Positions 33,156 through 41,259 of a DNA stretch of 64,000 bases are shown piece after piece. The stretch spans positions 71,667 through 135,666 of the forward strand of contig DEUB01000055.1 of the NCBI GenBank assembly GCA_002362385.1, given 5' to 3'. Source of the stretch: Lachnospiraceae bacterium UBA3273 (GTDB taxonomy: Bacteria > Bacillota > Clostridia > Lachnospirales > Lachnospiraceae). The translations under genes were made by a program, and so were the position numbers. Position 1 is the first letter of the stretch; every line of letters begins with the position of its first letter. A model generated the notes under the pieces. The model was not told where the DNA came from. It saw only the letters and a list, made by a program, of their open reading frames with translations, and made no database searches.

Positions 33156-34488
33156 TATAAAAGGGAAACCCATTGTAGCCGTGGTAGGCAGGCCCAATGT
33201 GGGAAAATCTACTTTGTTTAATGCCTTAGCGGGGGCGAGGATTTCCATTGTAAAGGATACGCCGGGCATAACGAGGGATCGTATTTACGCCGACGTGAAC
33301 TGGCTGGATTACAATTTCACATTGATCGATACAGGGGGTATCGAGCCGGATTCCAAGGATATTATTTTATCCCAGATGAGGGAGCAGGCGCAGATCGCCA
33401 TTGATACGGCGGATGTGATCCTGTTTATGGTGGATGTAAAACAGGGCCTTGTGGATGCGGATTCCAAGGTGGCGGATATGCTCAGACGATCACACAAGCC
33501 GGTGGTTTTAGTCGTCAATAAGGTGGACAGCTTTGAAAAAATGATGGCGGATGTTTACGAATTCTATAATCTGGGTATCGGAGAGCCCCATGCCATTTCT
33601 GCGGCAAACCAATTGGGCATCGGCGACCTGTTAGACGAGGTAGTTGCGTTATTTCCGGAGAAGACCGGAGAAGAGGAAGAGGATGACAGACCCAGGATCG
33701 CCATTGTCGGAAAGCCCAATGTGGGGAAAAGCTCCATTATCAATAAGCTCATCGGGGAAAACAGGCTGGTGGTATCGGATATTGCGGGCACTACCAGGGA
33801 TGCCGTGGATACCCCTGTAAAGTACAATAAAAAGGAATATGTTTTTATTGATACGGCGGGGCTTCGGAGAAAGAACAAAGTAAAAGAAGAGTTAGAGCGT
33901 TATATGATTGTCCGCACGGTCAGCGCGGTGGAACGTGCCGATGTTGTGGTACTGGTCATTGACGGTACGGAAGGCGTTACCGAACAGGATGCCAAAATTG
34001 CGGGAATTGCCCACGAAAGAGGAAAGGGCGTTATCATAGCAGTCAATAAATGGGATGCGGTGGAGAAAAACGATAAGACCATTTACCGTTTTACGGAAAA
34101 GGTGCGGAATACTTTAGCCTATATGCCTTATGCGGAACTTATTTTTATCTCGGCAAAGACAGGGCAGCGGTTAAACAAGCTGTATGAGACCATCGACATG
34201 GTAATAGAAAATCATTCCCTGCGGGTGGCCACAGGCGTTTTAAACGAGATCATGACGGAAGCGGTTGCCTTACAGCAGCCTCCTTCGGATAAGGGAAAAC
34301 GGTTAAGGCTTTACTATATGACCCAGGTTTCCGTAAAACCGCCTACATTTGTGATCTTTGTCAACGATAAGGAACTGATGCATTTTTCTTACCAGAGATA
34401 CATTGAAAATAAGATCAGGGAAGCTTTCGGATTTAAGGGTACGCCCCTGCATTTTATTATCAGGGAGCGGAAAGATAAGGATTCATAA
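33148..34488 (+). CDS. der: Ribosome biogenesis GTPase Der (EngA)
   Basis: Double-GTPase needed for 50S maturation. First G domain GRPNVGKSTLFN ... DTGGIEPDSKD ... NKVDSF; second GKPNVGKSSIINK ... DTAGLRRKNKVKEELERY ... NKWDAVE; C-terminal KH-like domain. 446 aa is typical. ATG 33148 follows AAGGAGAAATC and overlaps the end of the preceding gene; upstream codons in frame lack an SD. Confidence 0.98.
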   Translation: MSNIKGKPIVAVVGRPNVGKSTLFNALAGARISIVKDTPGITRDRIYADVNWLDYNFTLIDTGGIEPDSKDIILSQMREQAQIAIDTADVILFMVDVKQGLVDADSKVADMLRRSHKPVVLVVNKVDSFEKMMADVYEFYNLGIGEPHAISAANQLGIGDLLDEVVALFPEKTGEEEEDDRPRIAIVGKPNVGKSSIINKLIGENRLVVSDIAGTTRDAVDTPVKYNKKEYVFIDTAGLRRKNKVKEELERYMIVRTVSAVERADVVVLVIDGTEGVTEQDAKIAGIAHERGKGVIIAVNKWDAVEKNDKTIYRFTEKVRNTLAYMPYAELIFISAKTGQRLNKLYETIDMVIENHSLRVATGVLNEIMTEAVALQQPPSDKGKRLRLYYMTQVSVKPPTFVIFVNDKELMHFSYQRYIENKIREAFGFKGTPLHFIIRERKDKDS

Positions 34489-34521
34489 TATTAAAAATGA
34501 TGAAAGAATGGGTAATAAATA

Positions 34522-35172
34522 ATGATACGTATCGTATGTTTGGCAATCGGTTATTGTTTTGGATTATTCCAGACGGCATTTATATATGGAAAGATGCATG
34601 GAATCGATATCAGGGAAAAGGGGAGCGGAAATGCAGGAACTACCAACGCCTTAAGGGTTTTAGGGAAGAAGGCGGGACTTATCGTATTTTTAGGAGACGC
34701 CCTGAAAGCGGTATTTGCCATGGTGCTGGTCCACTTCCTTTTTGAAAACAGCCATCCGGAAATGGGAGCGCTTCTGCGCATTTATGCAGGTGCGGGGGTT
34801 GTTTTAGGACATAATTTTCCTTTTTATATGGGATTTAAGGGCGGTAAAGGCATTGCCGCAACAGGAGGGATCAGCTTAGGGATGGCGTGGCAGTGTATGA
34901 TTGCCGTGGCAGCGACCTTTTTTGTTTTGTTTTTTGCCACCCATTATGTTTCCCTTGGATCCTTATGCATGTATGTGGTTTTTGTGATCTTTCTGGTCGT
35001 GGCGGGGCAGCAGGGCTTTTTCGGCATGCCGCAGCCTTATCTGACGGAAATGTACATAATAGCCGTTTTACTGGCGCTTATGGCGTTTATAAGACACAGG
35101 GGGAATATCAGCCGTCTTATTCACGGAAATGAAAGAAAAACCTATTTGACCAGGAAAAACAAGGAGGATTAG
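34522..35172 (+). CDS. plsY: Acyl-phosphate:glycerol-3-phosphate acyltransferase
   Basis: Membrane enzyme that puts the first acyl chain on glycerol 3-phosphate, using acyl phosphate. Motifs: GSGNAGTTNALRVLGKKAG (motif 1), GHNFPFYMGFKGGKG (motif 2) and a C-terminal motif near RHRGNISRL. About five helices in 216 aa. It is followed after three bases by gpsA, which makes its substrate. SD is weak (GGGTAATAAAT). Confidence 0.97.
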   Translation: MIRIVCLAIGYCFGLFQTAFIYGKMHGIDIREKGSGNAGTTNALRVLGKKAGLIVFLGDALKAVFAMVLVHFLFENSHPEMGALLRIYAGAGVVLGHNFPFYMGFKGGKGIAATGGISLGMAWQCMIAVAATFFVLFFATHYVSLGSLCMYVVFVIFLVVAGQQGFFGMPQPYLTEMYIIAVLLALMAFIRHRGNISRLIHGNERKTYLTRKNKED

Positions 35173-35175
35173 GAT

Positions 35176-36189
35176 ATGGCAGATTATAGTGTGATCGGAG
35201 CGGGAAGCTGGGGAACGGCCCTTGCCAGAGTTTTAGCAAAGAACGGACACCAGGTAACGGTATGGTCCATTATGGAAGATGAGATCGCCATGTTAAAGGA
35301 AAAGCATGAGCATGAATCCAAACTTCCGGGTGTGAAGCTGCCGGAGTCTATCTGTTTTACCACGGATTTAAAGGAAGCCATTGAGAATAAGGAAATGCTG
35401 GTGCTTGCAGTTCCTTCTCCTTTTACGAGGAGTACGGCCAGATCCATGGCGCCCTTTGTAAAAGAAGGACAGCTGATCGTCAACGTGGCAAAGGGAATAG
35501 AGGATAAAACCTATATGACCCTTACGGAAATCATAGAAGACGAGATCCCGGGAGCTAAAGTGGCGGTCTTATCCGGTCCTTCCCACGCCGAAGAGGTGGG
35601 AAAGGATATGCCTACCACACTGGTTGCGGGAGCATTTCGGAAGGAAACGGCAGAATATATCCAGAACGCTTTTATGTGCGATTTTATAAGAGTATATACA
35701 AGCCCCGACGTTCTTGGCATCGAGCTGGGAGGAGCCCTGAAAAACGTGGTGGCCTTAGCGGCGGGAATCGCCGACGGATTAGGCTGCGGCGATAATACAA
35801 AGGCTGCTTTGATCACAAGGGGAATTGCGGAAATCGCAAGGCTTGGCGTTGCCATGGGAGGCAAGCTTGAATCCTTTACAGGTCTGACCGGCATCGGAGA
35901 TCTTATTGTAACCTGTTCTTCCATGCATTCCAGAAACAGAAGGGCCGGTATGCTCATCGGCCAGGGCTATACTATGGAAGCGGCAATGGATGAAGTCAAA
36001 ATGGTAGTAGAGGGCGTTTATTCCGCAAAGGCGGCAGCAGGTCTTTCCAAAAAGTATCAGATTTCCATGCCGATCGTGCAGGAGGTCAATGATATTTTAT
36101 TCGGAGGAAAGCCGGCTTCGGAGGCGGTTAAGGATCTGATGTTCAGGGATAAGAGAAGTGAGGCGAATTCTCTGACTTGGGAGGAATAA
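35176..36189 (+). CDS. gpsA: Glycerol-3-phosphate dehydrogenase [NAD(P)+]
   Basis: Reduces dihydroxyacetone phosphate to glycerol 3-phosphate for phospholipid synthesis. Rossmann motif IGAGSWGTALARVLAKNGH at the N-terminus, NVAKGIE, and the catalytic region ELGGALKNVVALAAGIADGLGCGDNTKAALI. 337 aa, SD AGGAGG-like just before ATG 35176. Last gene of the conserved operon. Confidence 0.98.
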   Translation: MADYSVIGAGSWGTALARVLAKNGHQVTVWSIMEDEIAMLKEKHEHESKLPGVKLPESICFTTDLKEAIENKEMLVLAVPSPFTRSTARSMAPFVKEGQLIVNVAKGIEDKTYMTLTEIIEDEIPGAKVAVLSGPSHAEEVGKDMPTTLVAGAFRKETAEYIQNAFMCDFIRVYTSPDVLGIELGGALKNVVALAAGIADGLGCGDNTKAALITRGIAEIARLGVAMGGKLESFTGLTGIGDLIVTCSSMHSRNRRAGMLIGQGYTMEAAMDEVKMVVEGVYSAKAAAGLSKKYQISMPIVQEVNDILFGGKPASEAVKDLMFRDKRSEANSLTWEE

Positions 36190-36216
36190 AATGTTCGATA
36201 ATTCGTCTAAAAGCTA

Positions 36217-36245
36217 TTGACATATACCGTATCAAATGTTAAGAT
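36217..36245 (+). promoter_or_regulatory. Promoter of the phosphoribosyltransferase-DprA pair
   Basis: TTGACA (36217-36222), 17-bp spacer, TAAGAT (36240-36245). It leaves a leader of about 115 nt, AT-rich, with no recognised structure. Confidence 0.65.
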
Positions 36246-36367
36246 CAGACAAAAGCATATATTTCTATTTTTCTACATGTTTCTTGTGTATTCTGTTTTT
36301 GGCATTAATATCTTTAAATCTGCGCTTTTGAATTCCAATCACAATTTATGAATAGGAGGAGTTTGAT

Positions 36368-36907
36368 ATGGTATTTGTAAATGAAAGCTGGAATGGTACA
36401 GATGATATTGTCGTATACAGCAATTATCATAAGTACTGGCTGGATAGGGAACGTCGCATAAAAAATCCGTTGTTTGATGTTTACAGCGGGAAGATCCTGG
36501 ATTTAAAAGAGGGAAAGCTTTCGGCAATACGATATTTTTACAATTTATTAAACGAAGAGATCAGGGAAGATGTGACCATATGTGTAGTTCCTTCCAGTGA
36601 TTGTGAAAAGAAGATAACTGGAATTAGCCGGTTGGGCGAAATGCTTGCTGAGAACGGACGAGTCAATAAAGTGTATCTGCTCAACCGAAAATATAGCATT
36701 TCCAAGCTTGCCTATGGCGGCAATCGCGATATGGGTGTGCATTTGAATTCCATAGAAGCTTTAGAGGAATTGGATATGGGAAATGATATTGTACTTCTGA
36801 TGGATGATGTTACCACGACCGGAAAATCTCTTTATGCATGCAAAGAGATTTTATTGAATCATGGGGCTTGTAATGTAGAAATGTTTGCATTGGGAAAGGC
36901 GATTTAG
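36368..36907 (+). CDS. Phosphoribosyltransferase-fold protein (ComF-like)
   Basis: 179 aa. The C-terminal half carries the PRPP-binding loop VLLMDDVTTTGKSL (about residues 142-155), with an upstream TICVVPSSD strand. The N-terminal half is unlike the common salvage enzymes and lacks the ComF zinc cysteines. SD AGGAGG before ATG 36368. The DprA-like gene begins five bases after the stop. ComF and DprA are both linked to DNA uptake in competence, but no competence genes are near, so the pair may be an accessory module. Substrate unknown. Confidence 0.8.
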   Translation: MVFVNESWNGTDDIVVYSNYHKYWLDRERRIKNPLFDVYSGKILDLKEGKLSAIRYFYNLLNEEIREDVTICVVPSSDCEKKITGISRLGEMLAENGRVNKVYLLNRKYSISKLAYGGNRDMGVHLNSIEALEELDMGNDIVLLMDDVTTTGKSLYACKEILLNHGACNVEMFALGKAI

Positions 36908-36912
36908 CGGAA

Positions 36913-37692
36913 ATGATAAACGGATATACTGAGAAAGAAAAAATACAATTGGAACAGGCGGAAAAATTAAGAGATAGTCTGACCGGAGCAGGTATTTCCT
37001 TCTGCAAAAGAAAAGATCAGGATTACCCGCGCCATTTGCTTAAGTTTTCGGGAATGCCGCCTGTTTTATATTATAAAGGGAATATAGGGATTCTCAATCA
37101 GCAGAAAAGTATTGCTCTTATAGGGACAAGGACTCCTTCTGATGCGGGCAGAACACTTTCTTATGAATCCGGCAGGAAGATAGGAAACGCCGATATAAAT
37201 CTTGTAAACGGTCTTGCCCTCGGCTGTGATACGGAGGCCTTAAAGGGCGCTTTGGCGGCAGGGGGTAGATGCGTTGCAGTCATGCCCTGTGGACTGGACG
37301 GGATCGTTCCGAAGGCGAACCAAAAGCTGGCGGAGGAAATCCTCGATAAGGGCGGATGCCTGATCAGTGAATATCCTCCGGGAACAAAAGTACAAAAATA
37401 CAGTTATGTACAACGTGACAGACTGCAAAGTGGAGTCAGTCGGGAAGTGGTAATAGTAGAAGCGGAATTAAAAAGCGGTACTATGCACACGGCAGAATTT
37501 GCAATGAGACAGCATAAAAGGCTGGCATGTTATTATTACAAGCTGTTGGAGTTGCAATCCGGCAACCGGTATCTGGAAGATACGGGAAAAGCGCAGGTTT
37601 TAAAAAGCTTAGAAGATATGGATGTCCTAATTGCAAATGTTCTGGCTGAAAATGAGGGTGAATATGAGCAACTTACTCTTGAATTGTGTTAG
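36913..37692 (+). CDS. DprA/Smf-like Rossmann-fold protein
   Basis: 259 aa, shorter than chromosomal DprA (about 300-380 aa), lacking a recognisable N-terminal SAM domain and C-terminal winged helix. The Rossmann core is clear: YPRHLLKFSGMPPVLYYKGN, IALIGTRTPSDAG, VNGLALGCDTEALKGAL, AVMPCGLDGIVPKAN, LISEYPPGTK, and VVIVEAELKSGTMHTAEFAMRQ (the usual 'SGSL' is KSGTM). DprA loads RecA on single-stranded DNA. Paired with a PRPP-fold gene it may have another task, for example nucleotide sensing. Weak SD; probably coupled to the preceding gene. Confidence 0.85.
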   Translation: MINGYTEKEKIQLEQAEKLRDSLTGAGISFCKRKDQDYPRHLLKFSGMPPVLYYKGNIGILNQQKSIALIGTRTPSDAGRTLSYESGRKIGNADINLVNGLALGCDTEALKGALAAGGRCVAVMPCGLDGIVPKANQKLAEEILDKGGCLISEYPPGTKVQKYSYVQRDRLQSGVSREVVIVEAELKSGTMHTAEFAMRQHKRLACYYYKLLELQSGNRYLEDTGKAQVLKSLEDMDVLIANVLAENEGEYEQLTLELC

Positions 37693-37701
37693 ACGAGATA
37701 A

Positions 37702-37983
37702 GATTCCAGGGCGGTAGATGAATGCATTCGTGAAGGTATACTAAGAGATTTTCCTATCAAGCAGAAAGGGGAGGTAATCAAAATGAGCATTTACGAATTT
37801 GATGAAGAACGTGAAATGAAATTGATCCGGGAATGCGAGAGGGAGATTGGCGAAGAAAATGGAGAGAGCCGTATACGTGCCCTCAATAAGCATTTATTGT
37901 CCGATAACCGCATGGAGGATTTAAGAAGAGCCTCAGAAGATGCCGCCTATTGCAAGGCACTGTGTTTAGAATACAACCTGTAA
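37702..37983 (+). pseudogene. 3' remnant of an Rpn-family PD-(D/E)XK nuclease/transposase
   Basis: The last 66 codons form an ORF from ATG 37783 with a good SD-like GGGGAGG. Reading the same frame upstream gives AVDECIREGILRDF followed by IKQKGEVIK, running back to a TAA at 37699. This string followed by YEFDEEREMKLIRECERE and a C-terminal RRASEDAAYCKALCLEYNL resembles the C-terminus of Rpn/PD-(D/E)XK transposase-like proteins common in Lachnospiraceae. The catalytic N-terminal domain (about 200 residues) is missing. The family match is from memory, so moderate confidence. A short protein could still be made. Confidence 0.6.
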
Positions 37984-38008
37984 AAAGGGCAGTTACATAA
38001 CCGCCCTT
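37982..38008 (-). terminator. Terminator of metF
   Basis: On the minus strand AAGGGC (38008-38003) pairs with GCCCTT (37990-37985) around a 12-nt loop, followed by TTTTTA. The metF stop codon lies inside the loop region. Confidence 0.6.
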
Positions 38009-38850
38009 ACGATCTCTTCCGTCGTTTTCGGCCTGTTCATGGAATAAAGATGGATCCCGTCCGCGCCGTATTTTTTTAGATCCAATATCTGTCTTATGGC
38101 ATAATCTATCCCGGCCTTTTTCATGTCTTCCGGGTTTTCTCCGTATTTGGCAACAAGGTCTGAAAATGCTTTTGGTATAGAGGTCCCCGACAGGGAAATA
38201 GTAGTTGCTACCTGCTTCGTAGAAGTAATGGGCATAATGCCTGCGCAGATGGGTACGCTGATGCCGGCCGTCTGGCAGCTTTCCTGAAATTCATAAAAAA
38301 CATCATTGTCCATAAACAGCTGTGTAATGAGAAAATCGCAGCCGCATTCAACTTTTTCCTTTAATCTTGCAAGGTCGGCCCGTTTGCTCATGGCTTCGAA
38401 ATGTTTTTCGGGATAGCATGCGCCGGTAATCTGCAAAGAAGTCCTTGATTTTAAATAGGAAACCAATTCGTTGGCATAGGCAAAATCCCGGCTTTCATAT
38501 TGCTCGTCCGTCATGTAGGCAGGACGGTCGCCTCTTAAGGCAAGCACATGATTTACATTAGCAGAGGCTAATTCTTCGCATACCTTGTCGATATCTTCCT
38601 TTTTATTTCCAACACAGGTCATATGGGCCAGAGCATTTATGTGGAGCGTATTTTGAATATAGGAAGCGATTTCCACCGTCTTCTTGGAACGGCTTCCGCC
38701 TGCGCCGTAGGTTACGGAAATGAAATCAGGCTGTAACGTGCTTAGTTTGTCCAAGGTTGCATAAACGCTCTCGAATTCGTCATCCTTTTTCGGTGGAAAG
38801 ACCTCAAAGGAAAGAGTGGGTTTCTTTGTTGTAAAAATATCTTTAATCAT
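37993..38850 (-). CDS. metF: 5,10-methylenetetrahydrofolate reductase
   Basis: FAD TIM-barrel enzyme making 5-methyl-THF for methionine synthesis. N-terminal SFEVFPPKKDDEFE, SVTYGAGGS, the folate/FAD strand HVLALRGDRP, then DFLITQLFMDND and ICAGIMPI. 285 aa is the short, single-domain bacterial form. No methionine synthase gene is near. The leader (about 90 nt) is too short for a SAM riboswitch. SD AGGAG before the ATG at 38850. Confidence 0.96.
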   Translation of the reverse strand: MIKDIFTTKKPTLSFEVFPPKKDDEFESVYATLDKLSTLQPDFISVTYGAGGSRSKKTVEIASYIQNTLHINALAHMTCVGNKKEDIDKVCEELASANVNHVLALRGDRPAYMTDEQYESRDFAYANELVSYLKSRTSLQITGACYPEKHFEAMSKRADLARLKEKVECGCDFLITQLFMDNDVFYEFQESCQTAGISVPICAGIMPITSTKQVATTISLSGTSIPKAFSDLVAKYGENPEDMKKAGIDYAIRQILDLKKYGADGIHLYSMNRPKTTEEIVRAVM

Positions 38851-38942
38851 TTTAACGGCTCCTGTTTCTAAATATTAGTACGGAATCAATCAGTGTTTTT
38901 TGCAATTTCAATTCCGCTTTTTCTTGTGTTTCAAACGCTATT

Positions 38943-38971
38943 ATTGTATCATGATAGTAATTGGTTTGCAA
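38943..38971 (-). promoter_or_regulatory. Promoter for metF
   Basis: On the minus strand TTGCAA (38971-38966), 17-bp spacer, TACAAT (38948-38943). Confidence 0.6.
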
Positions 38972-39141
38972 AGGAAACGGATATATGATTTTCTAATTGT
39001 TGGATATAATCAAAAACTATAGCAAAGCAAAAAGAACGCAATGCAATGTATAACCAAGATAGCAATATGGACAGTTGCAGCGCTCCGATTTTGGAGTTTT
39101 ACAATTGTCCCAAATATAAATAACCAAGAGAGGAACAGAAT

Positions 39142-39954
39142 ATGGAGACAAATTTTAATTCCACCGCCGATTATGTTGCAAGTCCGGAGCTTCTTGCAAG
39201 TGTAAATGTGGCGATCGCATTGGAGAAACCCTTATTGATAAAAGGAGAACCGGGAACCGGTAAGACCATGCTTGCCCAGGCGGTTGCCAATTCTTTGGGA
39301 AAGAAGCTGATCATCTGGAATATCAAATCCACCACCAAGGCCCAGGACGGTCTGTATATGTACGACACCATCCAGCGTTTATATGACGGACAGTTTGGGG
39401 AGGAAGGCGTAGACGATATTTCCCGTTATATCAAGCTGGGAAAACTGGGAGAGGCTTTTGAAGACGAGGAGCAGGTCATCCTTCTGATCGATGAAATTGA
39501 TAAAGCGGATCTGGAGTTCCCCAACGACCTTTTGTGGGAGCTTGACCAGATGGAATTTTATATTCATGAGACAAAGCGCACGGTAAAGGCGAAACAGAGG
39601 CCTATCGTCATCATTACATCCAATGCGGAAAAAGAACTGCCGGATGCCTTTTTGCGCCGCTGTATTTTCCATTATATTGATTTCCCTGACGAAACGTTAA
39701 TGGAGCAGATCGTTAAGACCCACTATCCCGATGTGGAGGCAAACTTATTAAAGAATGCCATGGATGTATTTTACCAGATCCGCTCTATCCGGGATATTCG
39801 TAAGAAACCCAGCACTTCCGAGCTGATCGACTGGATCAACGCTTTGCAGTTAAACGGCATCGAGCCGGAGAGGATCAGGGCGGAGCTGCCCTTTGTAGGT
39901 GTTGTTGTGAAAAAGGATGAAGATTTGGAGACGGTAAAGCATTATGTTCAGTAA
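39142..39954 (+). CDS. MoxR-family AAA+ ATPase
   Basis: 270 aa. Walker A KGEPGTGKTMLAQAV near residue 35, Walker B LLIDEIDKADLEFPN, sensor 1 IVIITSNAEKELPDAFLRRC, and a C-terminal helical lid. MoxR ATPases act as chaperones that load metals or mature complexes together with VWA-domain partners, such as the protein encoded next (11-base overlap). Substrate unknown. The 291-bp divergent gap before it (38851-39141) contains a short hairpin CTCCGATTTTGGAG (about 39087-39100), a TATAAT at 39005 without a good -35, and nothing else clear. Confidence 0.92.
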   Translation: METNFNSTADYVASPELLASVNVAIALEKPLLIKGEPGTGKTMLAQAVANSLGKKLIIWNIKSTTKAQDGLYMYDTIQRLYDGQFGEEGVDDISRYIKLGKLGEAFEDEEQVILLIDEIDKADLEFPNDLLWELDQMEFYIHETKRTVKAKQRPIVIITSNAEKELPDAFLRRCIFHYIDFPDETLMEQIVKTHYPDVEANLLKNAMDVFYQIRSIRDIRKKPSTSELIDWINALQLNGIEPERIRAELPFVGVVVKKDEDLETVKHYVQ

Positions 39955-41152
39955 ATTCTTTTATGAATTGAAGGCTAAGGGCCTGGATGTATCCTTAAGC
40001 GAATGGCTGACGCTGCATGCCGCCCTTGACAAAGGCCTTGCAAACAGTTCTTTAACGGAATTTTATTATTTATCCCGCAGTATCCTCGTAAAGAGCGAGA
40101 CGGATTTTGACAAATTCGATACCGCCTTTATGGAGCATTTCAAGGATGTGGAAAAGGATACGGAAGTGGGCGCCGAAATGATGCGCTGGCTGGACAAATC
40201 CGAGGAGATGAAGGCCCTTCTTGAAAAGGAAGAAAAGAAGTGGCTGGATACGCCCCAGGAGGAAGTCCAGGTGGACAAGGAAGACGTGGAGACAAAGTTT
40301 AAGGAGCGTCTGCGGGATCAGGACAGCGAGCACAACGGCGGTAATTTCTGGATCGGGACTATGGGAAAGACTGCCTTTGGCAACAGCGGTAATTTTGTGG
40401 GCGGTATCCGTGTGGGAGGAGCGCCGGGCAACCAGAGCGCCTTTGAAGTGATCGGCGCCAGAAAATACCGGGATTTTCGCCATGACAGGATTTTAGACAA
40501 CAGGCAGTTTCAGGCTGCTTTTCGGAAGCTCCGCCAGTATTCTACCAGATTGGATATTCCAAAGACGGAGCTTGATTTAGACGGGACCATTGACAAGACC
40601 TGCAATAACGGAGGTCTTTTGGAAATCATCATGGAAAAGCCCCGCAAAAATGCGGTAAAGCTTCTGTTGCTGATGGATTCCGGCGGAACCATGATCCCTT
40701 ATACCTCTTTGATGAACCGATTGTTTCACGCGGTCAATAAGTCCAATCATTTTAAGGATGTAAAGTGTTACTATTTTCATAACTGTATTTATTCCAAGGT
40801 CTATAAAACGCCGGAGTGTGAAAACGGTGACTGGGTGGATACGGAATGGATGTTCCGCAATTTGGATAGCGATTATAAGGTGTTGATCGTGGGAGACGCG
40901 GCCATGGCGCCGGAGGAGCTGTATTCCGAGACCGGCAATTACAGAGGGCCTAACGGCGGACTGTCCGGCTGGGACTGGCTGAACCTTATGAAGAAGCATT
41001 ACAAGAAGATCGTCTGGATGAACCCCAAGATGTCGCCAAGGCCTGCACCGTGGCGTGAGGCGGAAACGGCTATCGGAAAGCTGCTTCCCATGTATCTTTT
41101 ATCGGTAGACGGCTTAAATGAAGCCATGGTAGAACTGATGCGCAAGAAGTAG
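39944..41152 (+). CDS. VWA-domain protein, CoxE-like
   Basis: 402 aa, partner of the MoxR ATPase. The N-terminal 200 residues are helical and acidic, the C-terminal half is a von Willebrand A fold. The metal site reads LLLMDSGGTMI, in which the usual D-x-S-x-S pattern is D-x-G-x-T, so metal binding may be altered; VLIVGDAAMAPEEL and WMNPKMSPRPAPWREAETAI follow. CoxE-like proteins mature metal cofactors in some bacteria, but no metal enzyme is adjacent. It precedes spoIVA and ends in a shared hairpin. Confidence 0.88.
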   Translation: MFSKFFYELKAKGLDVSLSEWLTLHAALDKGLANSSLTEFYYLSRSILVKSETDFDKFDTAFMEHFKDVEKDTEVGAEMMRWLDKSEEMKALLEKEEKKWLDTPQEEVQVDKEDVETKFKERLRDQDSEHNGGNFWIGTMGKTAFGNSGNFVGGIRVGGAPGNQSAFEVIGARKYRDFRHDRILDNRQFQAAFRKLRQYSTRLDIPKTELDLDGTIDKTCNNGGLLEIIMEKPRKNAVKLLLLMDSGGTMIPYTSLMNRLFHAVNKSNHFKDVKCYYFHNCIYSKVYKTPECENGDWVDTEWMFRNLDSDYKVLIVGDAAMAPEELYSETGNYRGPNGGLSGWDWLNLMKKHYKKIVWMNPKMSPRPAPWREAETAIGKLLPMYLLSVDGLNEAMVELMRKK

Positions 41153-41203
41153 CAGAAGTAAAACGAGTTGAAAATAAGATTTCCATACCAAACCGGGCTG
41201 TTG

Positions 41204-41232
41204 GAATAATTAAAAATCCCCCTGCATATATT
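41204..41232 (+). promoter_or_regulatory. SigE-type sporulation promoter for spoIVA
   Basis: GAATAAT (41204-41210), 14-bp spacer, CATATATT (41225-41232). This is close to the mother-cell SigE consensus (-35 KMATATT, -10 CATACAHT, 14 bp). spoIVA is a known SigE gene, so the position makes sense. The -10 sits at the edge of a hairpin loop. Confidence 0.7.
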
Positions 41233-41258
41233 TTACCAGTATATACAAGGGGGTTTTT
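41212..41258 (+). terminator. Terminator-like hairpin containing the spoIVA SD
   Basis: Left arm about 41212-41230 (AAAAATCCCCC...ATATA) pairs with right arm about 41240-41257 (TATATA...AGGGGGTTTTT). The right arm includes AAGGGGG, the SD of spoIVA, and the T-run forms the spacer to ATG 41260. A start point near 41239 would exclude the left arm. Confidence 0.7.
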
Positions 41259-41259
41259 T

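Noticed and set aside
38851..38942. SAM riboswitch in the metF leader
   Set aside because: The leader is only about 90 nt and shows no conserved S-box core or long P1 stem.
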